Source: Rubrobacter taiwanensis (lineage in GTDB: Bacteria; Actinomycetota; Rubrobacteria; Rubrobacterales; Rubrobacteraceae). Taken from it: 64,000 bases of DNA. The stretch lies in the NCBI RefSeq assembly GCF_004337705.1, contig NZ_SKBU01000020.1, positions 48,896 to 112,895 of the forward strand, read 5' to 3'. Below, in pieces: positions 53,894-62,162 of the stretch; the stretch's first letter is position 1; every line of letters begins with the position of its first letter. The notes under the pieces are model-generated. The model was not told where the DNA came from. It saw nothing but the letters and a program-made list of their open reading frames with translations, and did no database searches. The position numbers and the translations under genes are program-made.

Positions 53894-55256
53894 CGTGGCG
53901 CGACCCAGAGGGGGGAGGCTGGACCTGGACTCCCTGCGCGCCGAAGTTGAGGCGGGCGCGATAGACACCGTGCTGATCTGCATGGTGGACATGCAGGGGC
54001 GGCTGCAGGGCAAGCGGCTCACCGCGACCCACTTCCTGGACGAGGTGGTCGAGCACAACGCCGAGGGCTGCAACTACCTTCTGGCCGTGGACGTGGATAT
54101 GAACACCGTGGAGGGCTACGCCATGAGCTCGTGGGAGCGTGGCTACGGGGACTTCGTCTTCAAGCCCGACCTCTCCACGCTGCGCCGCGTGCCCTGGCAG
54201 GAGGGCACGGCGCTGGTCATGTGCGATCTGGTGTGGGAGGATGGCACGCCGGTTGCGGCCTCGCCGCGCCAGATCCTCAAGCGCCAGCTGGAGCGGCTGG
54301 CCGAGCGCGGCTGGAGGGCGCTGGTCGGCACGGAGCTGGAGTTCATCGTCTTCCGGGACACCTACGAGGAGGCGTGGCGCAAGGGTTATCGGGACCTCGT
54401 GTCCGCCAACCTCTACAACGTGGACTACTCGATGCTCGGCACCGCGCGCGTAGAGCCGCTCTTGCGGCGCATCAGGAACGAGATGGCCGGGGCCGGGCTC
54501 GTGGTCGAGAACGCCAAGGGCGAGTGCAACTTCGGCCAGCACGAGATCAACTTCCGCTTCGACGAGGCGCTCGCCACCGCCGACGGGCACGCCATCTATA
54601 AGAACGGGGCGAAGGAGATCGCAGCCCAGGAGGGCTACTCGCTCACCTTCATGCCCAAGTTCGACGAGCGGGAGGGCAACTCCTGCCACATCCACCTCAG
54701 CCTCCGCGGCGATAAAGGCGAGCCGGTCTTCGCCGACGGACACGGCTTCTCGCGGATCTTCGAGCGCTTCCTGGCCGGGCAGCTCGCCTCCCTGCGGGAG
54801 CTGACGCTCTTTCTGGCACCGAACATCAACTCGTACAAGCGGTTCGCCAGAGGCTCCTTCGCCCCGACCGCGGTGGCCTGGGGCAAGGACAACCGGACCT
54901 GCGCCTTCCGCATCGTCGGCCACGGGCCCTCGCTGCGCCTGGAATGCCGGGTGCCGGGCGGGGACGTGAACCCCTACCTCGGGATAAGCGCCATGGTCGC
55001 CGCCGGGCTCTACGGAATAGACAACGGGCTGCCGCTGGAAGAGGAGTACGTAGGCAACGCCTACGAGGCGGACAGGCCCCGCGTGCCGGCGAACCTGAGA
55101 GAGGCGCGGGAGCTTTTTGCCGGCAGCGAGGTCGCCCGCGAGGCTTTCGGCGAGGAGGTCGTCGAGCACTACCTGAACATGGCCCGGGTGGAGATAGAGG
55201 CCTTCGAGGCCGCCGTCACCGACTGGGAACGCTACCGCAACTTCGAGCGCCTGTGA
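53886..55256 (+). CDS. Glutamine-synthetase-like gamma-glutamyl ligase
   Basis: Protein of 456 aa with a GS fold: GTELEFIVF, the GQHEINFRF metal loop, GNSCHIHLSL, and TCAFRIVGHGPSLRLECRVPGGDVNPYLG. It lacks the GS adenylylation loop and the usual glutamine-specific residues. GS-like ligases of this type (GlnA3/GlnA4/PuuA) join glutamate to ethanolamine or polyamines with ATP. The permease in front and the hydrolase behind support that role. Confidence 0.85.
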   Translation: MVDVARPRGGRLDLDSLRAEVEAGAIDTVLICMVDMQGRLQGKRLTATHFLDEVVEHNAEGCNYLLAVDVDMNTVEGYAMSSWERGYGDFVFKPDLSTLRRVPWQEGTALVMCDLVWEDGTPVAASPRQILKRQLERLAERGWRALVGTELEFIVFRDTYEEAWRKGYRDLVSANLYNVDYSMLGTARVEPLLRRIRNEMAGAGLVVENAKGECNFGQHEINFRFDEALATADGHAIYKNGAKEIAAQEGYSLTFMPKFDEREGNSCHIHLSLRGDKGEPVFADGHGFSRIFERFLAGQLASLRELTLFLAPNINSYKRFARGSFAPTAVAWGKDNRTCAFRIVGHGPSLRLECRVPGGDVNPYLGISAMVAAGLYGIDNGLPLEEEYVGNAYEADRPRVPANLREARELFAGSEVAREAFGEEVVEHYLNMARVEIEAFEAAVTDWERYRNFERL

Positions 55257-55960
55257 GGCCGACGGTCGGCATCACGGCGGCGGTCGAGCGGGTCAGCTAC
55301 GGCTCCTGGAAGGGCGTGCCCGCCGCTCTGAGCCCCCTGAGCTACGTGCGGGCCGTACAGCGCGCCGGCGGAAGGCCGGTGCTCCTGCTCCCGGACGCAG
55401 AGGACGCCCGCGACCCCGCCGGGGTGCTGGACCTGATAGACGCGCTCATCCTCACGGGCGGGGCCGGGGATCTCGACCCCAAGCTCTACGGCCAGGAGCG
55501 CCACCCGGCCACCGGGCCGGTGCAGGAGGAGCGCGACGCCTACGAGCTGGCGCTGGCGCGCGCCGCACTGGAGCGCGGCCTGCCCACTTTGGGCATCTGC
55601 CGCGGGATGCAGGTCATAAACGTGGTCTACGGCGGCACCCTGGACCAGCACCTGCCGGAGACCGTCGGCCACGAGAAGCACCGGCACAACCCCGGCACCT
55701 TCTCCGACCACGAGGTGCGGCTGGTTCCCGGCTCGCTCGCCGCCCGGGCGGTCGGCAGGGAACTGGAGCCCGTCAAGTCTCACCACCACCAGGGCATCCG
55801 CGAGGTCGGCGAGGGCCTGGAGGCCACGGGATGGTCCACGCTGGACGGCACGGTGGAGGCCGTCGAAGACCCGCAGAAGAGGTTCGTGCTGGGGGTGCTC
55901 TGGCACCCCGAGGAGGACGAGAAGAGCGCCCTGATCCGGGCGCTCATAGAGGAGGCCTGA
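55253..55960 (+). CDS. Class I glutamine amidotransferase, gamma-glutamyl hydrolase (PuuD-like)
   Basis: Protein of 235 aa. The triad is C116 in LGICRGMQ, H218 and E220 in VLWHPEE; an HHHQG segment is typical of the peptidase C26/PuuD group. It would hydrolyse the gamma-glutamyl amide product and return glutamate. GTG start overlaps the ligase stop (GTGA). Confidence 0.87.
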   Translation: MRPTVGITAAVERVSYGSWKGVPAALSPLSYVRAVQRAGGRPVLLLPDAEDARDPAGVLDLIDALILTGGAGDLDPKLYGQERHPATGPVQEERDAYELALARAALERGLPTLGICRGMQVINVVYGGTLDQHLPETVGHEKHRHNPGTFSDHEVRLVPGSLAARAVGRELEPVKSHHHQGIREVGEGLEATGWSTLDGTVEAVEDPQKRFVLGVLWHPEEDEKSALIRALIEEA

Positions 55961-57322
55961 TTGCTCAACATCCTGAACCCCGCCAACGAGAAGCTCCTGG
56001 AGCGCCTGGAACCGGCCACGGAGAGCGACGCCGACGCCGCGGTCGCCCGCGCGAAGGCTGCTTTCCCGAAATGGCGCGCCGTCGAGCCCGTAGAGCGCTC
56101 CCGGATGCTGCGGCGGCTGGCCGGCGCCCTGGAGTCCGAGCGGGAGCACCTGGCGCAGCTGGAGTCGGCCAACACCGGTAAGCCCATCTCCGATGCGCGG
56201 GGCGAGATGGGGATGGTCGTCGAGACCTTCCACTACTACGCGGGGATGCCCGAGCGCCTGCTGGGAGAGACCATCCCCGTAGCCGGCGGGGTGGACTTCA
56301 CCTTCCGGGAGCCGCTGGGGGTGGTCGGGCTCATCGTGCCGTGGAACTTCCCGCTGCAGATAGCGAGCTGGAAGATGGCCCCGGCGCTGGCGGCCGGGAA
56401 CACGGTCGTGCTCAAGCCCGCCGAGCTGACGCCGCTCACCGCGCTGGAGTTCGAGCGCATCGCGCTGGAGTCAGGGATACCCGAAGGAGTAGTCAACGTC
56501 GTCGTGGGACCGGGCAGCGAGGTCGGGCGGCGGCTGGTGGAGCACCCGGAGGTGGCCAAGATCGCCTTCACCGGCTCAACGGAGGTCGGGCGCGGTATCA
56601 TGGCCGCGGCCGCCGGGACCGTAAAGCGCGTCACGCTGGAGCTGGGCGGCAAGTCCGCCAACGTTATCTTCGCCGACGCCGACCTGGAGCGGGCCGCCGC
56701 CTCCGCTCCTCTGGCCGTCTTCGGCAACGCCGGGCAGGACTGCTGTGCCCGGTCTCGCATCCTCGTCGAGCGGAGTGCCTACGACGAGTTCCTCTCGCTG
56801 CTGGAGCCGGCGGTGAAGTCTCTGCGCGTTGGGGACCCGCAGGACGAGAGCACGCAGATGGGGCCGCTCATCTCCGCGGAGCACCGGGAGAAGGTGGCCT
56901 CGTTCGTTCCGGAAGACGCGCCGGTCGCCATAAGGGGTGAGGCTCCGCGGGGCAAGGGTTTCTGGTTCCCGCCGACCGTGCTCGCCCCGGTAGACAACGA
57001 AGACCGGGCGGCGCGGGAGGAGATCTTCGGCCCCGTGGCCGCCGTGATCCCGTTCGAGGACGAGGCGGAGGCCGTCCGGCTCGCCAACGACACGATCTAC
57101 GGGCTCTCCGGGTCGATCTGGACGGAGAACGGCGCGCGCGCCCTGCGCGTGGCGCGCGCCGTCGAGACCGGGGTGCTGTCCATAAACTCGAACACCTCGG
57201 TGCGGGTCGCCACGCCGTTCGGGGGCTTCAAGCAGTCCGGTCTCGGGCGCGAGCTGGGACCGCACGCCCTGGAGCACTACACCGAGGTCAAGAACGTCTA
57301 CTACGCCACGGAGGAGGGCTAG
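55961..57322 (+). CDS. NAD(P)-dependent aldehyde dehydrogenase
   Basis: Protein of 453 aa, slightly short of the usual 480-500. It has VPWNFP, the general-base E227 in LELGGKSANV, catalytic C261 in GQDCCARSRIL, and the EIFGPVAAVIPFED motif. It would oxidise the aldehyde of a gamma-glutamylated intermediate to the acid. The start is directly at the end of the hydrolase. Confidence 0.9.
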   Translation: MLNILNPANEKLLERLEPATESDADAAVARAKAAFPKWRAVEPVERSRMLRRLAGALESEREHLAQLESANTGKPISDARGEMGMVVETFHYYAGMPERLLGETIPVAGGVDFTFREPLGVVGLIVPWNFPLQIASWKMAPALAAGNTVVLKPAELTPLTALEFERIALESGIPEGVVNVVVGPGSEVGRRLVEHPEVAKIAFTGSTEVGRGIMAAAAGTVKRVTLELGGKSANVIFADADLERAAASAPLAVFGNAGQDCCARSRILVERSAYDEFLSLLEPAVKSLRVGDPQDESTQMGPLISAEHREKVASFVPEDAPVAIRGEAPRGKGFWFPPTVLAPVDNEDRAAREEIFGPVAAVIPFEDEAEAVRLANDTIYGLSGSIWTENGARALRVARAVETGVLSINSNTSVRVATPFGGFKQSGLGRELGPHALEHYTEVKNVYYATEEG

Positions 57323-57323
57323 G

Positions 57324-58091
57324 TTGCCGGGGAGGCTGGAGGGCAAGGTCGCCGTCATCACCGGCGGCGCGAGCGGCATCGGGCGGGAGAGCGCCCGGCG
57401 CTTCGCCGAAGAGGGCGCGCGGGTCTGCGTCGTGGACCTCGCGCAGGAGGCCGGAGAACGGGTGGCCGCAGAGGTCGGGGGGCTCTACCTCAACGCCGAC
57501 GTGACCGACCCCGACGCCGTGCAGGGGATGTACCGCAAGACCGCCGAAGCTCTCGGCGGCCTGGACGTGCTCTTCAACAACGCCGGCATCTCGCCGCCGG
57601 AGGACTCCTCCATCCTGGAGACCGACCTCGACGCCTACCAGAGGGTGCAGGACGTGAACCTCAAGAGCGTCTTCCTCTGCTGCAAGCACGGCATCCCGCA
57701 CCTGCTGGAGCGCGGCGGCGGCTCGGTCATAAACACGGCCTCTTTCGTCGCGGTGATGGGGGCGGCGACCTCCCAGATCTCCTACACCGCCTCCAAGGGC
57801 GGCGTGCTCGCCATGAGCCGCGAGCTCGGGGTGCAGTTCGCCCGGCAGGGGGTGCGGGTCAACGCCCTGTGTCCCGGCCCGGTGAACACGCCGCTCCTGC
57901 AGGAGCTCTTCGCCAAAGACCCGGAGAAGGCGAAACGACGACTGGTGCACCTGCCGATGGGCCGTTTCGCCGAGGCGCGCGAGATCGCCAACGCCGCGCT
58001 CTTCCTCGCCTCCGACGAGTCCTCCTACATAACCGCCTCCACCTTCCTGGTGGACGGCGGCCTCTCAGGAGCCTACGTCACGCCCGAATAA
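57324..58091 (+). CDS. Short-chain dehydrogenase, candidate alcohol oxidation step
   Basis: Protein of 255 aa with TGGASGIG, NNAG, Ser and the YTASKGG motif, and a VDGGLSGAYVTPE end. It starts 1 bp after the aldehyde dehydrogenase. Its alcohol-oxidising role for a gamma-glutamylated ethanolamine is inferred from context; no PuuB-type FAD oxidase is in the cluster. Confidence 0.87.
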   Translation: MPGRLEGKVAVITGGASGIGRESARRFAEEGARVCVVDLAQEAGERVAAEVGGLYLNADVTDPDAVQGMYRKTAEALGGLDVLFNNAGISPPEDSSILETDLDAYQRVQDVNLKSVFLCCKHGIPHLLERGGGSVINTASFVAVMGAATSQISYTASKGGVLAMSRELGVQFARQGVRVNALCPGPVNTPLLQELFAKDPEKAKRRLVHLPMGRFAEAREIANAALFLASDESSYITASTFLVDGGLSGAYVTPE

Positions 58092-58126
58092 GCCCAGCCC
58101 CCGAACAGGGACCGGCGGCGGGGTTA

Positions 58127-58327
58127 ATAGAAGATGGTGCGGAAGAGCCGGTCGATCTGCTGCGCAAGCACAACATCGCGGTTCTTGGCCTGGACGAGGC
58201 GCTGGTGGCGAGCGCTCTGCTGTGTCGCCTCTCCGGCCGCGTCAACTACGCCGACGCCCGGGGTTATGGCGCCGAGCGGCTCTACACCTTTCCTTCGGGG
58301 GGTCTGAAGCTCGGACGACCGGGTTAG
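58127..58327 (+). pseudogene. PIN-domain (VapC-like) C-terminal remnant
   Basis: The frame encodes LLRKHNIAVLGLDEALVASAL, then CRLSGRVNYADARGYGAERLYTF, which matches the last half of VapC-type PIN toxins (helix, then the DFADA-type acidic motif, then the GAERVYTFD-like strand). The N-terminal half, with the first acidic residues, is absent, there is no good start, and several residues after ADA seem to be lost. The remaining 130 bp to the next gene contain only a weak promoter (TTGAAA at 58402). Confidence 0.45.
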
Positions 58328-58461
58328 CTCGAAGGATTTGGAGTAGACCTTCCGGTGTACTATCCCGTCCATCTCCCGCAGGTGCCTGTGAGCATCCGCA
58401 CTTGAAAAACCGGCCGCCGGTGCCAGTATTAACCCTGCAAACGTCAGAAAGGTATGCCAGG

Positions 58462-59094
58462 ATGAGAGTAGCCGTCTTCGGAGCGACGGGCAGGACCGGC
58501 CGGCTGGTGGTGGAGCGGTTGCTGGAGGAAGGGCACGAGGTTATAGCCTTCGTGCGCGACCCGTCCAAGATCCTCGAAGGCCATGACGAGAAGCTCCGGA
58601 CCGTGCGCGGCGACGTGCTGGACGCGGCGGCCGTGGAGGAGGTTGTAGAGGAGGTGGACGCAGTGCTCGTCGCGCTCGGGCATACGAAGACCTCCCCGAA
58701 GGACGTGCAGGCCCGGGGTACGCAGAACATAGTCGCCGCGATGCGCAGGCACGGAGTGCGGCGGCTCATCAGCCTCACGGGAGCCGGGGTCCGCGACCCG
58801 CAGGACGAGCCGAAGGTAGTGGACCGGGCCATAACCGGGCTCCTCAAGCTGCTGCAGCGCGACGTGCTGGAGGACGCCGAGCGGCATGCCGAAATCATCC
58901 GCAACAGCGGCCTGGACTGGACCCTCGTGCGCGTGCCGCGGCTCGTAGACGGGGAGCGGACCGGGGAGTACCGGGCGGGCTACATCGGCAAGGACAGCGG
59001 GACCAGGATCTCGCGCGCCGACGTGGCGGACTTCATGGTCCGGCAGCTCACCGACGATACCTACCTGCGCCGGGCTCCGGTGGTCAGCTACTGA
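58462..59094 (+). CDS. NAD(P)-binding atypical SDR (NmrA/flavin-reductase-like)
   Basis: Protein of 210 aa with an N-terminal GATGRTGRLVVERLLEEGHEV cofactor loop, LVALGHTKTSPKDVQARGTQNIVAAMRRHGVRRLI and a WTLVRVPRL segment, as in BLVRB/NmrA-like proteins. Its substrate is unknown; it could be a quinone or flavin reductase. ATG is at 58462. Confidence 0.82.
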   Translation: MRVAVFGATGRTGRLVVERLLEEGHEVIAFVRDPSKILEGHDEKLRTVRGDVLDAAAVEEVVEEVDAVLVALGHTKTSPKDVQARGTQNIVAAMRRHGVRRLISLTGAGVRDPQDEPKVVDRAITGLLKLLQRDVLEDAERHAEIIRNSGLDWTLVRVPRLVDGERTGEYRAGYIGKDSGTRISRADVADFMVRQLTDDTYLRRAPVVSY

Positions 59095-59136
59095 GGGCTC
59101 GCGCCGGGCGCGTGCTTGCGGTAACCTGCGGGCCGT

Positions 59137-59796
59137 ATGGAGGATAGCCGGATACGGGCCGTGATCTTCGACCTCGACGGCTTGCTGCTGGACTCCGAGG
59201 AGGTCTGGGACGCCGCGCGGCGGCGGCTCGCCGAGGAGCACGGGGGGCGCTGGCACGCGGAGGCCACCCGGGACATGATGGGGATGAGCTCTCACGAGTG
59301 GTCCCGCTACATGAATGAGAACATCGGGGTTGACATGGAGCCGGAGGAGATCTCGGCCGCCGTGGTGGAGAAGGTGGAGGAGATCTACCGCGAGCGGCTC
59401 CCACTGCTGCCCGGCGCCCGGGAAGCGGTGGAGCGGCTGGCGGCGCGGTGGCCGCTCGGGCTGGCCTCCTCCTCCAACCGCCCGGTAATAGACTTGGTGC
59501 TGGAGCTGGCAGACCTGGAGAGCTTCTTCAAGGTCACCGTCTCTTCCGAGGAGGTCGCGCGCGGCAAGCCCGCCCCGGACGTCTACCTGGAGGCGGCGCG
59601 GCGGCTCGGCGCGGAGCCGGAGCGGTGCGCCGCGGTGGAGGACTCCACGAACGGCATCCTCTCGGCGCGGGCTGCCGGGATGCGGGTGATTGCGATCCCC
59701 AACCCCGCCTTCCCGCCGGACGAGGATGCGCTGCGGGAGGCGAGCGTGGTGCTTGCCTCCCTCCAGGAGCTGCGGCCGGAGGTCGTGGCTTCCTGA
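59137..59796 (+). CDS. HAD-superfamily hydrolase (phosphatase)
   Basis: Protein of 219 aa. Motif I is FDLDGLLLDSEE, motif II SSSNRPVID, motif III KPAPDVY and motif IV VEDSTNGILSA. It resembles the beta-phosphoglucomutase/phosphoglycolate phosphatase branch. The C-terminus is hydrophobic with SVVLASLQEL. It converges on the flavin protein gene at 59798. Its substrate is unknown. Confidence 0.85.
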   Translation: MEDSRIRAVIFDLDGLLLDSEEVWDAARRRLAEEHGGRWHAEATRDMMGMSSHEWSRYMNENIGVDMEPEEISAAVVEKVEEIYRERLPLLPGAREAVERLAARWPLGLASSSNRPVIDLVLELADLESFFKVTVSSEEVARGKPAPDVYLEAARRLGAEPERCAAVEDSTNGILSARAAGMRVIAIPNPAFPPDEDALREASVVLASLQELRPEVVAS

Positions 59797-59797
59797 G

Positions 59798-60223
59798 CTA
59801 GTCCGAGATGTTCTTGCGTGCGACTACCCGGGTCGGAGCGACGCGCACGAGCAGCTCGCCCGGCACGGCGTTGCGGCGGCCGTAGGCTTCGGCCAGCTCC
59901 TCGCCCATGTACCGGCCGCCGATCCTGGTAGCCCAGCGCAGAAGCTCCTCCGGGTCGTCAACTATCTCCGCTTCACCCTCCACGATGACGAAGGCGAAGG
60001 GCGGCTCCTCGTCGTCCACGCAGAGGCTGACGCGCGGGTCGCGGCGGATGTTCCTGCCCTTGACCGTGCTCTCGCCGGTGGTGAAGAGCAGGTCTTCGCC
60101 GTCGAGGTCGAACCAGATGGGGGCGACGTGCGGCCGGCCGTCGGCGCGCACCGTGGCGAGCTTGGCGGTGCGCGGGCGGTCGAGCATGAAGCTGCGCCAC
60201 TCTCTACGGCTCATCTCCTGCAC
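59798..60223 (-). CDS. PPOX-class (F420/FMN) split-barrel flavin protein
   Basis: Protein of 141 aa of the pyridoxamine-phosphate-oxidase-like split barrel. TAKLATVRADGRPHVAPIWFDLDGEDLLFTTGESTVKGRNIRRDPRVSLCVDDE and FVIVEGEAEIVDD show the fold and the cofactor site typical of F420-dependent members in actinobacteria. F420 or FMN use cannot be told apart by sequence alone. ATG1 or ATG4 may be the start. Confidence 0.85.
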   Translation of the reverse strand: MQEMSRREWRSFMLDRPRTAKLATVRADGRPHVAPIWFDLDGEDLLFTTGESTVKGRNIRRDPRVSLCVDDEEPPFAFVIVEGEAEIVDDPEELLRWATRIGGRYMGEELAEAYGRRNAVPGELLVRVAPTRVVARKNISD

Positions 60224-60232
60224 GGCTACATC

Positions 60233-61276
60233 TTACCCGGCCCGCTCGGCCCGGCGCAGCCCGAGGAGCGCCCACGGGACGAAGAGGAGCACGAGCACCA
60301 TGCCGGTGAGGAACGCCCGCCCGACGTTGGCCGGCCGGCCGGAGATCAGCTCCCGCCCGCCCTCCACGACGAGCGTGATGGGGTTGAGGGCGGCGACGGC
60401 CTGGATCCAACCCTCCAGAAGCTCCATCGGGACGAAGACCGGCGTGAGGAAGAGCGCCAGGAAGAGGGGGGTCTGGATCAGGGGCCCGGCCTGCTGGGTG
60501 CGGAGCATCAACGCCACACCGGTAGTGAACAGCGTGGCGGCAATGTTGAGCAGAAGCGCCAGCCCGAAGAGCCCGAAGAGGTCTATCTCCGTCCCAAGCA
60601 CCCGCATCCCGGCGACCAGCGCCACTACCGTGACCAGCGTCCCGGTGAACGCCGTGCGCACCATCGAGGCCAGCAGGTAGCCGAGGATGATGCCCTTGCG
60701 GTTCGGGGCGGCGAGCAGGAGCCTTCGGGCGAACCCGCTCTCGAAGTCGCGGGCGATGGAGAAGCCGGTGAACGCGCCGCCGAAGGACATCGCCTGCAAA
60801 AGCACCCACACGTACTGGAAGGAGGTGTAACCCGCCGGGTAGTCGAAGCCGGGCACCTCTCCGTCGCGCTCGAGCGAGAAGTGGATGTGGAAGCCAGATC
60901 CCCCCTGGTCGTTGAACGGCTTGCCCATGAACGTGGCGACAAGCCCCCGCATCGCGGCCTGCAGCTTTACGTGCTCCCAGCCGGTCAGGAACGGGTCGAG
61001 CGCCGCCTCCTGCAACGCCGCCCCTATTGAAGCCCGTACCCGCGGCCCCTCCCGCACGATGTCGTAGCCGCCCACCCGCGCCGTCCCGCCGGTGGGCGGC
61101 AGGAGGGTGGTCAGCATGTGCACCGTCGTGGACTTCCCGGCCCCGTTCGGGCCGAGGAAGCCGTAGATCTCACCCGGCGAGACGTACAGGTCCACCCCGT
61201 CGACCGCCCGGATGCCGCCCCTGAACTCCCGGACCAACCCCTCCGCCTCGATGCTGTTCTTGCTGGCTTCTGACAT
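60233..61276 (-). CDS. In-frame chimera: ABC ATPase, glutamine-synthetase fragment, ABC-2 permease
   Basis: Protein of 347 aa made of three parts. Residues 1-111 are the start of a DrrA-like ABC ATPase with Walker A GPNGAGKST (42-50) and the Q-loop (88-91). Residues 112-140 (60857-60943) read VATFMGKPFNDQGGSGFHIHFSL, a glutamine-synthetase motif. Residues 141-347 are the membrane part of an ABC-2 permease (DrrB-like, about five membrane segments; ARDFESGFARRLLLAA). The ABC signature, Walker B and the permease start are lost, so ATPase activity is very unlikely. The frame stays open across both joints and the gene has GGGAAGAG before its ATG. Confidence 0.8.
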   Translation of the reverse strand: MSEASKNSIEAEGLVREFRGGIRAVDGVDLYVSPGEIYGFLGPNGAGKSTTVHMLTTLLPPTGGTARVGGYDIVREGPRVRASIGAALQEAALDPFLTGWEHVKLQAAMRGLVATFMGKPFNDQGGSGFHIHFSLERDGEVPGFDYPAGYTSFQYVWVLLQAMSFGGAFTGFSIARDFESGFARRLLLAAPNRKGIILGYLLASMVRTAFTGTLVTVVALVAGMRVLGTEIDLFGLFGLALLLNIAATLFTTGVALMLRTQQAGPLIQTPLFLALFLTPVFVPMELLEGWIQAVAALNPITLVVEGGRELISGRPANVGRAFLTGMVLVLLFVPWALLGLRRAERAG

Positions 61277-61315
61277 CTCTTCCCTCTAGAAGAAATCTTC
61301 TGGCAAGACCCGGGC

Positions 61316-61777
61316 TCAGATCGGGTGCAGGACGACGACCGGTATCTCGCGCGAGGTCTTCTTCTGGTAGTCCTCGTAAGGCGGGTAGGCTTCCACCGCC
61401 TTCTGCCAGAGCCGGCCGCGTTCGGGGCCGGTGGCTTCCGTAGCCCGCACCCGGAGCTTGCGGCCGCTTACCTCCACTTCCGCTTCCGGGTTGGCGCGCA
61501 GGTTCAGCCACCACGCCGGGTGGTTGGGCGCGCCACCTTTGGAGGCAACCACGACGAGGGCGTCTCCGTCTGGCACGTAGAGCAGCGGGGCGGTGCGCCG
61601 CTTGCCGGACTTGCGGCCGGTGGTGGTGAGGAGCAGAATGCCACCGCCCCGGAACCTGCCCGCGACCCGCCCGCCCGTCAGGCGGTAGACGAGGGTGTGC
61701 AGGTCCGAGGCGAGGCGGAGCGTGCGCTCGGCTAGCGGAGAGAATTTGCGCCCGGTATGTCTCTCTGCCTCTGGCAC
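61316..61777 (-). CDS. Deazaflavin (F420)-dependent nitroreductase family protein (Ddn-like)
   Basis: Protein of 153 aa. GRFRGGGILLLTTTGRKSGKRRTAPLLYVPDGDALVVVASKGGAPNHPAWWLNLRANPEAEVEV is the diagnostic Ddn/FDOR-A pattern. Such enzymes reduce quinones or nitro compounds with F420H2. It implies that the host makes F420, as actinobacteria do. It ends 40 bp after the chimera start on the same strand. Confidence 0.9.
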   Translation of the reverse strand: MPEAERHTGRKFSPLAERTLRLASDLHTLVYRLTGGRVAGRFRGGGILLLTTTGRKSGKRRTAPLLYVPDGDALVVVASKGGAPNHPAWWLNLRANPEAEVEVSGRKLRVRATEATGPERGRLWQKAVEAYPPYEDYQKKTSREIPVVVLHPI

Positions 61778-61839
61778 CAGAACGGTAGTTTACCTCTCCG
61801 GGCGGGGTCTCTGGTGTGTGAGGGCTCGCAGGGCCGGGC

Positions 61840-62151
61840 TCAGGCGGGCTCCGCGAGAGCGGACATCGATCCCTTGCAGCGCGGTATGAGCGGGTCGGGA
61901 CCGAACGATTGGATCTGGTCGCGCTTCAGCTCGGCCTGCTCCAGGTTGGTGGTGGCGACGACGGCGCGCCCGGCGGTGTGGACCTCCAGCGCCAGCCGGT
62001 AACCTTTCTCCGGCGGGTGGCCGAAGAGCGCGTTCAGCATGTGTATGACGTACTCGAAGGTGTGGTCCGCGTCATCGAGCAAGACCACGTTGTAGGGCGG
62101 CAGGCCCTCGGTGTTGCGCCGGCTCTTCGGGGCGGTCTTCGTCGCTGGCAT
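61840..62151 (-). CDS. clpS: ClpS-like adaptor for Clp protease
   Basis: Protein of 103 aa. PYNVVLLDDADHTFEYVIHMLNALFGHPPEKGYRLALEVHTAGRAVV is a ClpS core, with DD in place of the usual ND-D of the N-degron pocket. The extra end FGPDPLIPRCKGSM is known from a subgroup of bacteria outside Proteobacteria. It would bring N-end-rule substrates to ClpAP/ClpCP; the protease genes are not here. ATG at 62151 is used. Confidence 0.85.
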   Translation of the reverse strand: MPATKTAPKSRRNTEGLPPYNVVLLDDADHTFEYVIHMLNALFGHPPEKGYRLALEVHTAGRAVVATTNLEQAELKRDQIQSFGPDPLIPRCKGSMSALAEPA

Positions 62152-62162
62152 ACCGGTATGCT

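Noticed and set aside
52247..54073. 608-codon minus-strand frame across the APC permease
   Set aside because: Antisense of a membrane protein, Asp/Arg/Glu-rich, no domain, and no ribosome binding site.
58124..58372. 82-codon minus-strand frame in the gap after the catabolic operon
   Set aside because: The opposite frame gives PIN-like sequence; this one shows no family and lies over that remnant.
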